The translations under genes were made by a program, and so were the position numbers. Of a stretch of 42,495 nucleotides of DNA, positions 27,151 to 34,154 are shown piece after piece (positions within the stretch are counted from its first letter, which is position 1; each line of letters opens with the position of its first letter). Under the pieces are notes generated by a model. It saw nothing but the letters and a program-made list of their open reading frames with translations, was not told where the DNA came from and did no database searches. Where the stretch lies: the IMG/VR virus record IMGVR_UViG_3300044618_001825, positions 1-42,495 of that record. One strand, 5' to 3'. This DNA comes from a virus.

Positions 27151-27362
27151 CAGTATCCACCAAGACATTCATTACGAGTATGATATAGCCTGATCTTAGT
27201 CAATATCTTTTTAGTTGGAGCGTTTAATGGCTCTTGGCATGCACCGCATTCCATATCCCATTCACCGCTAAAGAAGTCATATCTAGCACCATATTTTTGT
27301 TTTGCGTATTTTGCTATACGAAAAGCAGTAAATGGATCAGGTATCTCTAAACTCTGCAACAT
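27150..27362 (-). CDS. Zinc-finger-like small protein, 70 aa, likely leaderless
   Basis: MECGACQEPLNAPTKKILTKIRLYHTRNECLGG gives a CxxC...HxxxC site after an N-terminal helix (DPFTAFRIAKYAKQKYGA). The -10 (TATACT) lies six bases before the ATG, so the message is probably leaderless. Confidence 0.65.
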   Translation of the reverse strand: MLQSLEIPDPFTAFRIAKYAKQKYGARYDFFSGEWDMECGACQEPLNAPTKKILTKIRLYHTRNECLGGY

Positions 27363-27368
27363 GTATTT

Positions 27369-27397
27369 AGTATAGCATTTATGTCAGGTACTGACAA
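27369..27397 (-). promoter_or_regulatory. Promoter with dyad in its spacer, leaderless geometry
   Basis: On the minus strand TTGTCA (27397-27392), 17 bp, TATACT (27374-27369), six bases before the ATG at 27362. TGTCAG-GTA-CTGACA (27382-27396) covers the -35 and spacer and may be an operator. Confidence 0.6.
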
Positions 27398-27445
27398 GGG
27401 GGTCTCTACTTTTCGACTTCACTTTTCGGTCAATATTAGATTATA

Positions 27446-27613
27446 TTATGAGCTTAATCCTTTAAATGAATGGCATTCACATACGCCTACTACATCATAT
27501 CTACATGTATCTACTTCTGCTAAATCATTATACTTAGCTGCTTTAGTGCAGTAATAACATTTTTCTGGCTCTTCCGCCTCTAAATAGGCTTCAAGGTTAT
27601 CTAGTATGCCCAT
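27446..27613 (-). CDS. Cys-rich zinc-ribbon mini-protein, 55 aa
   Basis: MGILDNLEAYLEAEEPEKCYYCTKAAKYNDLAEVDTCRYDVVGVCECHSFKGLSS has CxxC, C, CxCH. Such ribbons often bind nucleic acid or protein. ATG overlaps the neighbour region closely; function unknown. Confidence 0.6.
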   Translation of the reverse strand: MGILDNLEAYLEAEEPEKCYYCTKAAKYNDLAEVDTCRYDVVGVCECHSFKGLSS

Positions 27614-27614
27614 G

Positions 27615-27842
27615 CTACTTATTCCTTGGGATGAGGCTCTGTGGTCCTTCTGTGCCGAATAGAGACTTCTTTACTGGTACACAGTTAGGGACTTTCTTTC
27701 CGCCCTTATCTTTCATACCAACCTGCTTGTATCCGCTCCAGCAAGCCTTTTCTAGGTTGTCCCATTTATCTTCATCTGGGTTATCTGATTCATATCCCTT
27801 TGAGATCTCTTCATCTGTTAAATTAATATCATTATTGTCCAT
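27615..27842 (-). CDS. Hypothetical GYKQVGMK...PNCVP-type protein, 75 aa
   Basis: The segment ACWSGYKQVGMKDKGGKKVPNCVPVK (about 33-58) is a common motif in phage and bacterial proteins, often found at ends of larger head or modification proteins. Here it is stand-alone. ATG at 27842 is six bases after TATAAT (27849-27854), suggesting a leaderless message; an ATG at 27848 overlaps that hexamer. Confidence 0.65.
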   Translation of the reverse strand: MDNNDINLTDEEISKGYESDNPDEDKWDNLEKACWSGYKQVGMKDKGGKKVPNCVPVKKSLFGTEGPQSLIPRNK

Positions 27843-27849
27843 AATCATA

Positions 27850-28221
27850 TTATATCATATTCTTAGATTTATCTTCTGACACTTGCTCTAAGTATATTTT
27901 AGCTGAAATTGCAAGCTCTTCGTATGTCATTGCTGTATGCTTATGCTCTTTATCTTTTCCAAACAGATTCTTCAGTAGCTCAACTGGGGTGATAACCTTA
28001 TCTTCTGGCAGCCCGCCGTATTTATAAAGCATTTTAAGAAGGACACCTGCAATAAATATATCATCGGTAAATGCAGCCCAAGGGAAAAGTATATCGAATG
28101 GGTCAATTGGTGAAGCCAGCCAGACAACACACAAGATAGAAATAACCTTTATGTGTCTTGGTGATCTATCAAATTGTGCCTTATACGGCTTTAATAATAT
28201 CTTTAATTTCTTATACTTCAT
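27850..28221 (-). CDS. DUF1232/YkvA-like membrane protein
   Basis: The 123-residue protein has RSPRHIKVISILCVVWLASPIDPFDILFPWAAFTDDIFIAGVLLKML, where SPID and DD(I/L) are the marks of the YkvA/DUF1232 family (SPIDLIPDFIPVLGYLDD in typical members). A membrane segment lies at about 27-45. Function of the family unknown. Overlaps the preceding gene. Confidence 0.78.
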   Translation of the reverse strand: MKYKKLKILLKPYKAQFDRSPRHIKVISILCVVWLASPIDPFDILFPWAAFTDDIFIAGVLLKMLYKYGGLPEDKVITPVELLKNLFGKDKEHKHTAMTYEELAISAKIYLEQVSEDKSKNMI

Positions 28222-28354
28222 CTATTGGGATTGCCATTCTTATTTGATTTTCATGATACTGAATATGATAATCTCTTAGTTGATGTGTTACTGCACAATA
28301 GCATATTGGACAGTTGGTGATCCATTGAGATTTATCCTCCCAATGTTTAGGCAT
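28211..28354 (-). CDS. C2H2-like zinc-finger mini-protein, 47 aa
   Basis: MPKHWEDKSQWITNCPICYCAVTHQLRDYHIQYHENQ has CxxC followed by H-x(4)-H, a C2H2-like layout. AAGGAAG precedes the ATG. Overlaps both neighbours. Confidence 0.6.
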   Translation of the reverse strand: MPKHWEDKSQWITNCPICYCAVTHQLRDYHIQYHENQIRMAIPIDEV

Positions 28355-28613
28355 CTTCCTTTTTTAACCATTGATCTTCCCACAATCCAATGAGGGACTT
28401 ATTGCCAATGTCATCAAAGTAGTAACGCTTAGCGTTACTATCGTAGTTCCAGCCATACCACATGTCGCCTTCCATCCAGCTACATGATGCAATCTTCATT
28501 CCTTCTGGGTCATTAACAATTGTATCTAAATGATCATAAAGGTGAACTTCATCAAAAATATATTCTCTGAGATTGGTCCAGCTAAATATGCGCCTTGCTA
28601 TCCATTCAATCAT
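28347..28613 (-). CDS. Hypothetical protein, 88 aa
   Basis: MIEWIARRIFSWTNLREYIFDEVHLYDHLDTIVNDPEGMKIASCSWMEGDMWYGWNYDSNAKRYYFDDIG. The ATG at 28613 overlaps the preceding stop (ATGATTGA), which makes it preferable to the longer start. Unknown function. Confidence 0.65.
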   Translation of the reverse strand: MIEWIARRIFSWTNLREYIFDEVHLYDHLDTIVNDPEGMKIASCSWMEGDMWYGWNYDSNAKRYYFDDIGNKSLIGLWEDQWLKKEDA

Positions 28614-28710
28614 CTTTTGGATCCTTTTCCCATGTAAGCTTTCCATCTTTATATACTGGCCAATATCCTAAAGGACGCCAGTCCATTTTCATTATCTTAG
28701 GCTCTTTCAT
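28606..28710 (-). CDS. Hypothetical protein, 34 aa
   Basis: MKEPKIMKMDWRPLGYWPVYKDGKLTWEKDPKDD. The start overlaps the stop of the gene upstream (ATGA). A longer frame in the same phase to 28821 is possible but covers the 43-residue Cys-rich gene. Confidence 0.5.
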   Translation of the reverse strand: MKEPKIMKMDWRPLGYWPVYKDGKLTWEKDPKDD

Positions 28711-28838
28711 TGCGCCGCCTGAATTGGTATCATTAATCTGCATCTCTCGCAGTACTGATAAGTTGATCCTGTATATGGGCATGAGCCTGCTGCTACGAGA
28801 ATGTGTCCCTTGATGCGACAAATTATTTTATTTATCAT
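28707..28838 (-). CDS. Cys-rich zinc-ribbon mini-protein, 43 aa
   Basis: MINKIICRIKGHILVAAGSCPYTGSTYQYCERCRLMIPIQAAQ: C-x-(I/L)-x-GH...C...YCERC, a classic phage small zinc-ribbon pattern. It follows a perfect promoter and ATG is near the start of transcription. Confidence 0.65.
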   Translation of the reverse strand: MINKIICRIKGHILVAAGSCPYTGSTYQYCERCRLMIPIQAAQ

Positions 28839-28846
28839 TATAGTTC

Positions 28847-28875
28847 ATTATATAACATGAACTAAATGTTGTCAA
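28847..28875 (-). promoter_or_regulatory. Perfect consensus promoter with operator-like dyad
   Basis: On the minus strand TTGACA (28875-28870), 17 bp, TATAAT (28852-28847). GTTCAT...ATGAAC arms overlap the -10 and spacer. It lies at the 3' end of the oxygenase gene and drives the 28838 mini-gene chain. Confidence 0.85.
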
Positions 28876-29662
28876 TAGTATTATTGTTATTAAAACTTAT
28901 TAGCTTTTCTTCCATATTTTGGTAAGGCTCTCCAAGAGCTGAAGTTATTCCTGTTCCAGTATGCATAAACAAAAATATATAAGTTTTGTTTCCAGAAATC
29001 ACTTCACTAACTTCATGAGAAACCAAGCATGGAAGGAAAACTATGCTCCCAGCTGAAGGCTTTATTGAATATCCTAGCTGATCAAACACTAGTTCTCCGC
29101 CTTCATAGTCATCATTTAAGTATATAAGAGATGTCCAGTCCATAGAATTTTTTGGGTTTAAAATGTTTCTGTCTATGTGTGGCCCCATGAAACCACCAAT
29201 TCTATACTTTCTAATACAGTAGTTTCTGGTTATGTGATGCGGTAGATCATTGTTTGTCTTTTCTGACCAAATTTTTAAAGCGTTAATATAATCATCTTCT
29301 ATCATTTTGATAGCTGGCAATGCCAATTGATGAGCTTTGCTTTCTTGAGCATAATTAGAAATGTCTTTGCGGGGCCAAAATTCATTGTTTTCATTATAAG
29401 AAAGGTCCCAGTCTAACAGTTTAGCAACTCCCGCTAAAGCTCCCTCGTTGTCTGGGAATATCTGTTCCCATTTTGTCAAATCATTTGGATCTAAGCTAAC
29501 TGGATAACCGTTAATCCATGTGCTCCATGAAGGAAAAACTTTTAAAATTTCAGGGTTTTGATCATTTGATTCCACAAAATCTAAAAACTCTTTAGATTTA
29601 GGAAATGCATTCTCAATGTATATTACGCCACCAGGCATATCGTGAATTATTGGAGTAGTCAT
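28862..29662 (-). CDS. 2-oxoglutarate/Fe(II) dioxygenase, P4H type
   Basis: The 266-residue protein has GPHIDRN (H162, D164), LVSHEV (H216) and K226 in GNKTYI for 2-oxoglutarate, plus LIYLNDDYEGGELVF. This is the prolyl-4-hydroxylase-like core after an N-terminal extension (about 140 residues). A -10 six bases before the ATG suggests a leaderless message. Substrate unknown. Confidence 0.88.
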   Translation of the reverse strand: MTTPIIHDMPGGVIYIENAFPKSKEFLDFVESNDQNPEILKVFPSWSTWINGYPVSLDPNDLTKWEQIFPDNEGALAGVAKLLDWDLSYNENNEFWPRKDISNYAQESKAHQLALPAIKMIEDDYINALKIWSEKTNNDLPHHITRNYCIRKYRIGGFMGPHIDRNILNPKNSMDWTSLIYLNDDYEGGELVFDQLGYSIKPSAGSIVFLPCLVSHEVSEVISGNKTYIFLFMHTGTGITSALGEPYQNMEEKLISFNNNNTIDNI

Positions 29663-29668
29663 GAATTA

Positions 29669-29698
29669 ATTATAGCATTTCTTTATTTATTGTGTCTT
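29669..29698 (-). promoter_or_regulatory. Promoter with leaderless geometry
   Basis: AAGACA (29698-29693), 18 bp, TATAAT (29674-29669), six bases before the oxygenase ATG at 29662. Confidence 0.55.
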
Positions 29699-29858
29699 TA
29701 ATCACTGGATCAAGTCTGTTCCAATGTCCTTTTTCGCTTCCCTGGTAAACCTGACCAGTTTCTCTATCTACAAGAAGCCACTTTTCTGGACACTTAGTTT
29801 TAACAGTTAAATTGACAGATTTTAAAATTGTTTTAAACTTAAATTGTTTACGCAACAC
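29670..29858 (-). CDS. Hypothetical basic protein, 62 aa
   Basis: MLRKQFKFKTILKSVNLTVKTKCPEKWLLVDRETGQVYQGSEKGHWNRLDPVIKDT has the KWLLVDRETG-x-(V/I)YQG pattern common in uncharacterised phage proteins. GTG at 29858 directly follows the groES stop; TTG three bases later is closer to a normal spacing from AAAGGA. Confidence 0.65.
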   Translation of the reverse strand: MLRKQFKFKTILKSVNLTVKTKCPEKWLLVDRETGQVYQGSEKGHWNRLDPVIKDTINKEML

Positions 29859-30155
29859 TTATCCTTTTATTGCAAGCACACTTTTTGTATTTAAAAGTAA
29901 GTACTTTTCTCCATCTGTATCTTCAATATCTGTTCCGCTATTTTGGTTGTAATAAACTATATCATTAACATTGAGGCCCGTTATAGGAATGAGCTCGCCT
30001 TTATAGTTATATTCTCCGTTTCCCATTTCTAGAATCTTACCAGTTCTAAGGTTAGATTCACTTAATGATGCCATAAGAACTATGCCAGACGTTGTGGTTC
30101 GGTCCTCAACTTTATCTTCTTTTACTAACAACAGGTTGCCAAATGGCTTAATCAT
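29859..30155 (-). CDS. groES: GroES-like co-chaperonin
   Basis: The 98-residue protein has the Cpn10 outline: PFGNLLLVKEDKVEDRTTTSGIVL (mobile loop region about 12-30), GKILEMGNGEYN, LNVNDIVYYNQNSGTDIED, GEKYLLLNTKSVLAI. It would cap host GroEL and help fold phage proteins, as phage-encoded Gp31-type proteins do. No GroEL gene is nearby. AGGAG precedes the ATG. Confidence 0.85.
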   Translation of the reverse strand: MIKPFGNLLLVKEDKVEDRTTTSGIVLMASLSESNLRTGKILEMGNGEYNYKGELIPITGLNVNDIVYYNQNSGTDIEDTDGEKYLLLNTKSVLAIKG

Positions 30156-30161
30156 TTGTTA

Positions 30162-30323
30162 TTACTCCTCAAAAGATTCTTGTGTTTCCCAAAAGCTATC
30201 TTTTTTGAACTGCTCTTGTATTCTTTTTGCATCTAAAATTACAGACATTTCTCTATAAAGTTTTATTCCCACGTAAGCACACACTGCAAATATAGCTGCG
30301 GCAAATATAATAAAGTTATTCAT
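30162..30323 (-). CDS. Single-pass membrane protein, 53 aa, likely leaderless
   Basis: MNNFIIFAAAIFAVCAYVGIKLYREMSVILDAKRIQEQFKKDSFWETQESFEE: an N-terminal transmembrane helix (4-20) and a charged cytoplasmic helix. The ATG at 30323 is six bases after a consensus -10, so I prefer it to the longer in-frame start, which would include the promoter. Confidence 0.65.
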   Translation of the reverse strand: MNNFIIFAAAIFAVCAYVGIKLYREMSVILDAKRIQEQFKKDSFWETQESFEE

Positions 30324-30329
30324 ATCTAT

Positions 30330-30359
30330 ATTATACAGCACTATAGGTAAAGCTGTCAA
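30330..30359 (-). promoter_or_regulatory. Consensus promoter with leaderless geometry
   Basis: TTGACA (30359-30354), 18 bp, TATAAT (30335-30330), six bases before the ATG at 30323. Confidence 0.8.
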
Positions 30360-31036
30360 TCCTTATATATATTTTTTAATACTTCTCTAGAATCAAAACC
30401 TTTAAATTCATATTCCTTTTCTTTAACAAGCCATAGAATTACAGCATACTTAGTTCCGTCTGATATCATCCTGCCACCGTGCCATTGATCGGCTGGGAAA
30501 ACAAATGCGTCCAAGGCTTTTGGCTTGCACACAAGACCGCCTGCGCCATCTTTATATAAATAAAATGTATTACCGTATCGCGCTGCATGTGGAGATTCTT
30601 CGAAATCAGCTTCGTCAAAGCTCTCCAAGAAAACAACTTCTCCGTCTGAATAATTATCGTTAAGGTATATAACACAGCTCCAAACTAAAGATGAGAAATC
30701 GTTGTGGACGTCCTGATGTATTCTAAGCTGTATATCTTTTGATAGTTTTGTTATAGAAACTCCATAAAAGTATAAATCTTGATCTATTTTATATTCTGAT
30801 TTAACAATGTCTATAAATTTTTTAGAATACTTATTTATAATTGGCTCTAAATCTTTAAACAAATACGGGGGCTTTTGGTCTGGGAATATTGCTCTAGATG
30901 CCAATCCTTTATTTACGGCTATACCGACCCTACTTTTAAACTTTAAATCATCATCCGAATTTTTATCGATCCAGTCTATTAAAAACAAAGAGTCTTCCTC
31001 AGACATGAAGTTGTTAATTAATTTTATATTTTTCAT
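30356..31036 (-). CDS. 2-oxoglutarate/Fe(II) dioxygenase
   Basis: The 226-residue protein has RIHQDVHNDF (H107, D109), QWHGG (H186) and K196 in GTKYAV as a 2-oxoglutarate contact, with CVIYLNDNYSDGEVVF as the core strand. It is a second, shorter P4H-like enzyme in the same arm. Function and substrate unknown. Overlaps the next gene by 4 bases. Confidence 0.85.
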   Translation of the reverse strand: MKNIKLINNFMSEEDSLFLIDWIDKNSDDDLKFKSRVGIAVNKGLASRAIFPDQKPPYLFKDLEPIINKYSKKFIDIVKSEYKIDQDLYFYGVSITKLSKDIQLRIHQDVHNDFSSLVWSCVIYLNDNYSDGEVVFLESFDEADFEESPHAARYGNTFYLYKDGAGGLVCKPKALDAFVFPADQWHGGRMISDGTKYAVILWLVKEKEYEFKGFDSREVLKNIYKD

Positions 31037-31626
31037 TTATTAGATGAATCTGGGAATATGTCTATTAATAAATGAACTCTATCTATGCTGCTATCATTTA
31101 AAACAGAATGCGGCTTTAAGTTATTTATCTCCCAACATTCTCCGCACTTCATGTTAATTTTTTCTCCATTAACAGTATAATAAACACTATCATTTGTTAT
31201 AATCGGTATATGAAATCTCTTTACAGTAGATAGGTAATCTCCTCTATCGGTATGCTCTGAAACATCCTTATTGGATTCAAGCTTAATCAGTAGGACTCTT
31301 CCAGAAGTGCCACCGTAGATTGACTCTAGATCTTTTACTATAGGTGAGACTAAATCAAAAATGTTTTGGTCTTTAACGACTGCATCTATCTTTGTTCCAA
31401 AGTCCCACTCTAGGCTGTGGTCTTGTACTATAAATGTTTGTGTGTGTGCATGTGGATTTGCTCTGCCTACATAAACCACATTTTGCCTATTCTGATTAAT
31501 TAGCCATTCAGAGCTAAATTTTTGTAAAGCATCTGCAATATGATCTACATCATAAGTTTTATTAAATCTAAAATTAAAATCTTCTAACTCTTTTTTTGGA
31601 GTCAGATCTCCTCTAAGAAATGCCAT
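31033..31626 (-). CDS. Aspartyl/asparaginyl beta-hydroxylase-like oxygenase
   Basis: The 197-residue product has EHTDRGDY (H125, D127), RFHIPIITNDSVYYTVNGE...MKCGECWEINNLKPHSVLNDSSIDRVHLLIDI (H173, R183), the layout of the aspartyl/asparaginyl beta-hydroxylase family (PF05118), usually acting on protein side chains. The ATG at 31626 has AAGGA at a better distance than the ATG at 31635. Coupled to the sulfotransferase gene. Confidence 0.85.
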   Translation of the reverse strand: MAFLRGDLTPKKELEDFNFRFNKTYDVDHIADALQKFSSEWLINQNRQNVVYVGRANPHAHTQTFIVQDHSLEWDFGTKIDAVVKDQNIFDLVSPIVKDLESIYGGTSGRVLLIKLESNKDVSEHTDRGDYLSTVKRFHIPIITNDSVYYTVNGEKINMKCGECWEINNLKPHSVLNDSSIDRVHLLIDIFPDSSNK

Positions 31627-32482
31627 TTGTCTCATTATCCTTCACATAATTGTAAATAAAGTAATCAATATCATTATTTTTTATAATCAGATCAATGTCT
31701 TCTTCAGATATAAGAGACATCAGGTATTCAGTAGTAATGTTTTTCTCATCTCCGTATGAAAAAGATCCGTAGTTTATAAGATTGTTCTGGTCAAAATCTA
31801 TTTCTATTTGATAGTTATTATTAAACCAATCGCTGATATTTTTTTCAAACATAGCAATATTGTCTAAAGAGTTTACAATTTTAAACTTTTTTATCGCTTC
31901 CATTGCATTTTCTTTAGAAGTTTTTTCGTTTCCAACAAACCAAGTAAACGCCTCTCCCTTTTTAAAAAATGGATCCATCATTTCTTCATGATTTTTTGTG
32001 TAAAAGCTTCTAGGATCAAATGAACGCTCATCAGCTGAATTGCAAATAAACCTGGATTGATAGTTATTGTGTAGCTTAAAATTTGGATCTTCAAAAAGAT
32101 AGTATCTTAATTTTTCCAGCGTGGACTTTCTTTCAATATACTCATCTCTTAAAAAAAGAGCACGATTATATATAAAATTAAAATAGCTTAGTCTAGCTTC
32201 AACTGGGTGTCTTACTACAACAGCAACATCTAAAGAGTCTATTAGATCAATTGGATAGGTACCAGCATGCATAGATATGTAGGCTTTGTTAACAAAATTT
32301 TTATTGTTTGGATAGTGTGTACTTATGTAGTAAGGTATATTATTTTTATCTAAAGATTTCTTTATATTTGCAGATACATATTTACCAGCAGTTTTTGGTA
32401 TGTGCAAAAAATATAGCTGCTTTAGACTTCCTTCTTGATTAAGTTCTCGTTCCAGCCGTTCTCGATTATTTTCTCGTTCCAC
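31613..32482 (-). CDS. Sulfotransferase-like protein
   Basis: The 289-residue protein has FLHIPKTAGKYVSANI (25-40), the 5'-phosphosulfate loop, and VVVRHPVEARLSYFNFIYN (about 88-106), the 3'-phosphate motif of PAPS-dependent carbohydrate sulfotransferases (Sulfotransfer_2 type). It would move sulfate to a sugar hydroxyl. GTG at 32482 is supported by AGGAG 9 bases upstream. It overlaps the upstream oxygenase by 61 bases in another frame. Phage sulfotransferases are rare but seen in aquatic phages. Confidence 0.8.
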   Translation of the reverse strand: MERENNRERLERELNQEGSLKQLYFLHIPKTAGKYVSANIKKSLDKNNIPYYISTHYPNNKNFVNKAYISMHAGTYPIDLIDSLDVAVVVRHPVEARLSYFNFIYNRALFLRDEYIERKSTLEKLRYYLFEDPNFKLHNNYQSRFICNSADERSFDPRSFYTKNHEEMMDPFFKKGEAFTWFVGNEKTSKENAMEAIKKFKIVNSLDNIAMFEKNISDWFNNNYQIEIDFDQNNLINYGSFSYGDEKNITTEYLMSLISEEDIDLIIKNNDIDYFIYNYVKDNETNGIS

Positions 32483-33288
32483 TTATTAAGGCTCCTTCCT
32501 TGATTATAAGAGCCTTCCTTGTGTCTTTCACGAAGAATTTCTGTCCACTCTTCTTCAGAGTGTTGAGCTTTTTCAGAATGCCAGGCTTCTGATCCTGGGT
32601 ACTCGTATCTCCAGTAAGCTCTAATTAGCGCTTTAGATCCGCCCTTAGCAATCATTGGGCTATGGTAAAAAGGGTGACCAGAAGGGAACATTATTAAGTC
32701 ACCAGCATTTGGCTTGTAGTATACGTGACTGAGTAGATCTTCCTTATCATCACTTAGCTCTATAATGTTTACTCCACCATCTTCATAATCATCATTCAAA
32801 TAGAATAAGCATGTTGTTCCAAACTTTAGTCCAGGATCTTCTCTTCTTTCTTCTTGGAAATCAGTGTGGTAGTTCATGCCCTGGAAATCGTTAACGCCCA
32901 TTCCGTCTTTATAGTAAGCTATATCAACCGAATCCCAGCACCAGTTATCGTAATCCACTTTAACTGAGCCAAAGTACTGAACTGAAGATTCATGAAATAC
33001 TTTAAACAAATCTTTAACGTACTCATTATTTGTAATTCCAATTTCTTTATCAGAAAAATTTTCATCCATAAACTTTTGCCAATCATCTTTGCTTGGAAAT
33101 GACTCAAAGTATCCTCTGGATGTTGGTATTAATATATGAAAGCCAAACGTATACCAAGGTACAGACTTATCTTCATAGTTACTTAGGTAGTATTCTAGCA
33201 TCTCATTAGAGTTACTTAGGGCATTTTTAAACACCCAAACTTTTTCATGAAGTTTTTCTACCTCAATCTCTTTACCATTTATAATCAA
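32422..33288 (-). CDS. 2-oxoglutarate/Fe(II) dioxygenase, TTG start
   Basis: The 288-residue enzyme has MNYHTDFQEER (H141, D143), a distal histidine in the PFYHSP segment (H209), and R223 (KALIRAYWRYE), with CLFYLNDDYEDGGVNIIE as the core. The start is TTG with AGGAAC 8 bases before. The extra C-terminal 60 residues are charged. It overlaps the sulfotransferase gene, suggesting joint control. Confidence 0.87.
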   Translation of the reverse strand: MIINGKEIEVEKLHEKVWVFKNALSNSNEMLEYYLSNYEDKSVPWYTFGFHILIPTSRGYFESFPSKDDWQKFMDENFSDKEIGITNNEYVKDLFKVFHESSVQYFGSVKVDYDNWCWDSVDIAYYKDGMGVNDFQGMNYHTDFQEERREDPGLKFGTTCLFYLNDDYEDGGVNIIELSDDKEDLLSHVYYKPNAGDLIMFPSGHPFYHSPMIAKGGSKALIRAYWRYEYPGSEAWHSEKAQHSEEEWTEILRERHKEGSYNQGRSLNKWNEKIIENGWNENLIKKEV

Positions 33289-33324
33289 CTGATAGTTCCT
33301 ACCTTTAGAAAGATAATAGATAGT

Positions 33325-33462
33325 CTATTTCTTTGGATGTTTTGGAGAGTAATCTCCTACGATAGCTTTTATTCTACCGTCTTTTCTTAATCTCACAATT
33401 TTACCATCACGAATAATCGTGTCGTTAAAAGGTACTTGCCTGCCAAATTTTTTTGGAGGCAT
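33325..33462 (-). CDS. Basic mini-protein, 45 aa
   Basis: MPPKKFGRQVPFNDTIIRDGKIVRLRKDGRIKAIVGDYSPKHPKK is basic and beta-rich. TAATG with the preceding gene. Could bind nucleic acid. No family recognised. Confidence 0.6.
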   Translation of the reverse strand: MPPKKFGRQVPFNDTIIRDGKIVRLRKDGRIKAIVGDYSPKHPKK

Positions 33463-33644
33463 TATACTTTCTTTCTTCCAGTTTTTCTAGGTGCTTGAGG
33501 AACAGCTGGTGTTTCTCTTCTAATACCGTGCTTGTTGACATCGATTTTCATTGGAGGTCTTTTAGGCTGTACGCCAGATTTAAATTTACCCTGAGAAGGA
33601 TTCTTTTTTGTTGCTTCTCCAGAGCTTACAACGTTTTCTGACAC
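33462..33644 (-). CDS. Basic Pro/Lys-rich mini-protein, 60 aa
   Basis: MSENVVSSGEATKKNPSQGKFKSGVQPKRPPMKIDVNKHGIRRETPAVPQAPRKTGRKKV is disordered and basic. GTG start overlaps the previous stop (TAGTG). Confidence 0.6.
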   Translation of the reverse strand: MSENVVSSGEATKKNPSQGKFKSGVQPKRPPMKIDVNKHGIRRETPAVPQAPRKTGRKKV

Positions 33645-33751
33645 TACGCTCCCTTAATTTGTGAGATAGTTACAACATTATTGTTAGCTGGTGATGGAGC
33701 TGATTCATACTGAATTTGCTCGTCTTTACCGCATGCACAATCTTTACACAT
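33644..33751 (-). CDS. Cys-rich mini-protein MCKDCACGK, 35 aa
   Basis: Starts MCKDCACGKDEQIQYESAPSPANNN: the MCxxCxC block at the N-terminus and a Pro/Asn-rich tail. TAATG links it to the MCFECGC gene upstream. Together with its paralogues it lies downstream of the radical SAM gene and could be a modification substrate or a small metal protein. Confidence 0.65.
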   Translation of the reverse strand: MCKDCACGKDEQIQYESAPSPANNNVVTISQIKGA

Positions 33752-33843
33752 TATTGATCCCTTTGATCTGATACATCCTGGATATTAACTTCTTTAATTC
33801 CAGTTTCGCTTCCTACGCTTTCGCAACCGCATTCAAAGCACAT
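33751..33843 (-). CDS. Cys-rich mini-protein MCFECGCES, 30 aa
   Basis: MCFECGCESVGSETGIKEVNIQDVSDQRDQ: same MCxxCxC head as the neighbours, acidic tail. The ATG is 2 bases from the previous stop. Very short, but the paralogy supports it. Confidence 0.65.
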   Translation of the reverse strand: MCFECGCESVGSETGIKEVNIQDVSDQRDQ

Positions 33844-33844
33844 A

Positions 33845-33997
33845 TTACTTTGGACCCTGAGCCTGCGCTTGGTTTGAAACGTCTGTTGATGGGAATGCTG
33901 CCTTTGGGTCAGCTGCGTACTGCTCGTTGTTACCCCATACTGTTGAATCGTTTACTTTTGGTGATGTAAATCCGTTTAAATCTTTTCCGTCTGACAT
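33845..33997 (-). CDS. Hypothetical MSDGKDLNGF protein, 50 aa
   Basis: MSDGKDLNGFTSPKVNDSTVWGNNEQYAADPKAAFPSTDVSNQAQAQGPK is polar and probably unstructured. A GGAGCAAT site precedes it. It sits between two MCxxCxC genes. No family recognised. Confidence 0.6.
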   Translation of the reverse strand: MSDGKDLNGFTSPKVNDSTVWGNNEQYAADPKAAFPSTDVSNQAQAQGPK

Positions 33998-34044
33998 GTT
34001 ATTGCTCCTATAGGTTATTTATTTAAGCGGGACTAGTATTCCAC

Positions 34045-34149
34045 TTATGAATCTATTATATCATTTAGTTGATTAGGATCAACTTCTGCCTCTGTGGGCC
34101 TCTCATTGCCAAGACCCACGTGGTCTGCACATCCGCATATCCAACACAT
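34045..34149 (-). CDS. Cys-rich mini-protein MCWICGCADH, 34 aa
   Basis: MCWICGCADHVGLGNERPTEAEVDPNQLNDIIDS. The ATG is only 6 bases after the radical SAM stop codon, so the two are probably coupled. Same MCxxCxC head as the 33.7-kb mini-proteins. Confidence 0.65.
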   Translation of the reverse strand: MCWICGCADHVGLGNERPTEAEVDPNQLNDIIDS

Positions 34150-34154
34150 CTGCG

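Noticed and set aside
28606-28821. A single 71-residue gene in this frame
   Set aside because: Codons 1-37 cover another frame with a clean Cys-rich protein (28838-28707) that starts near a perfect promoter and whose stop overlaps ATG 28710. Two coupled short genes fit better.
34116-34123. CCACGTGG as a second parS
   Set aside because: It lies inside the MCWICGC mini-gene and lacks the GTTT/AAAC arms needed for parS.
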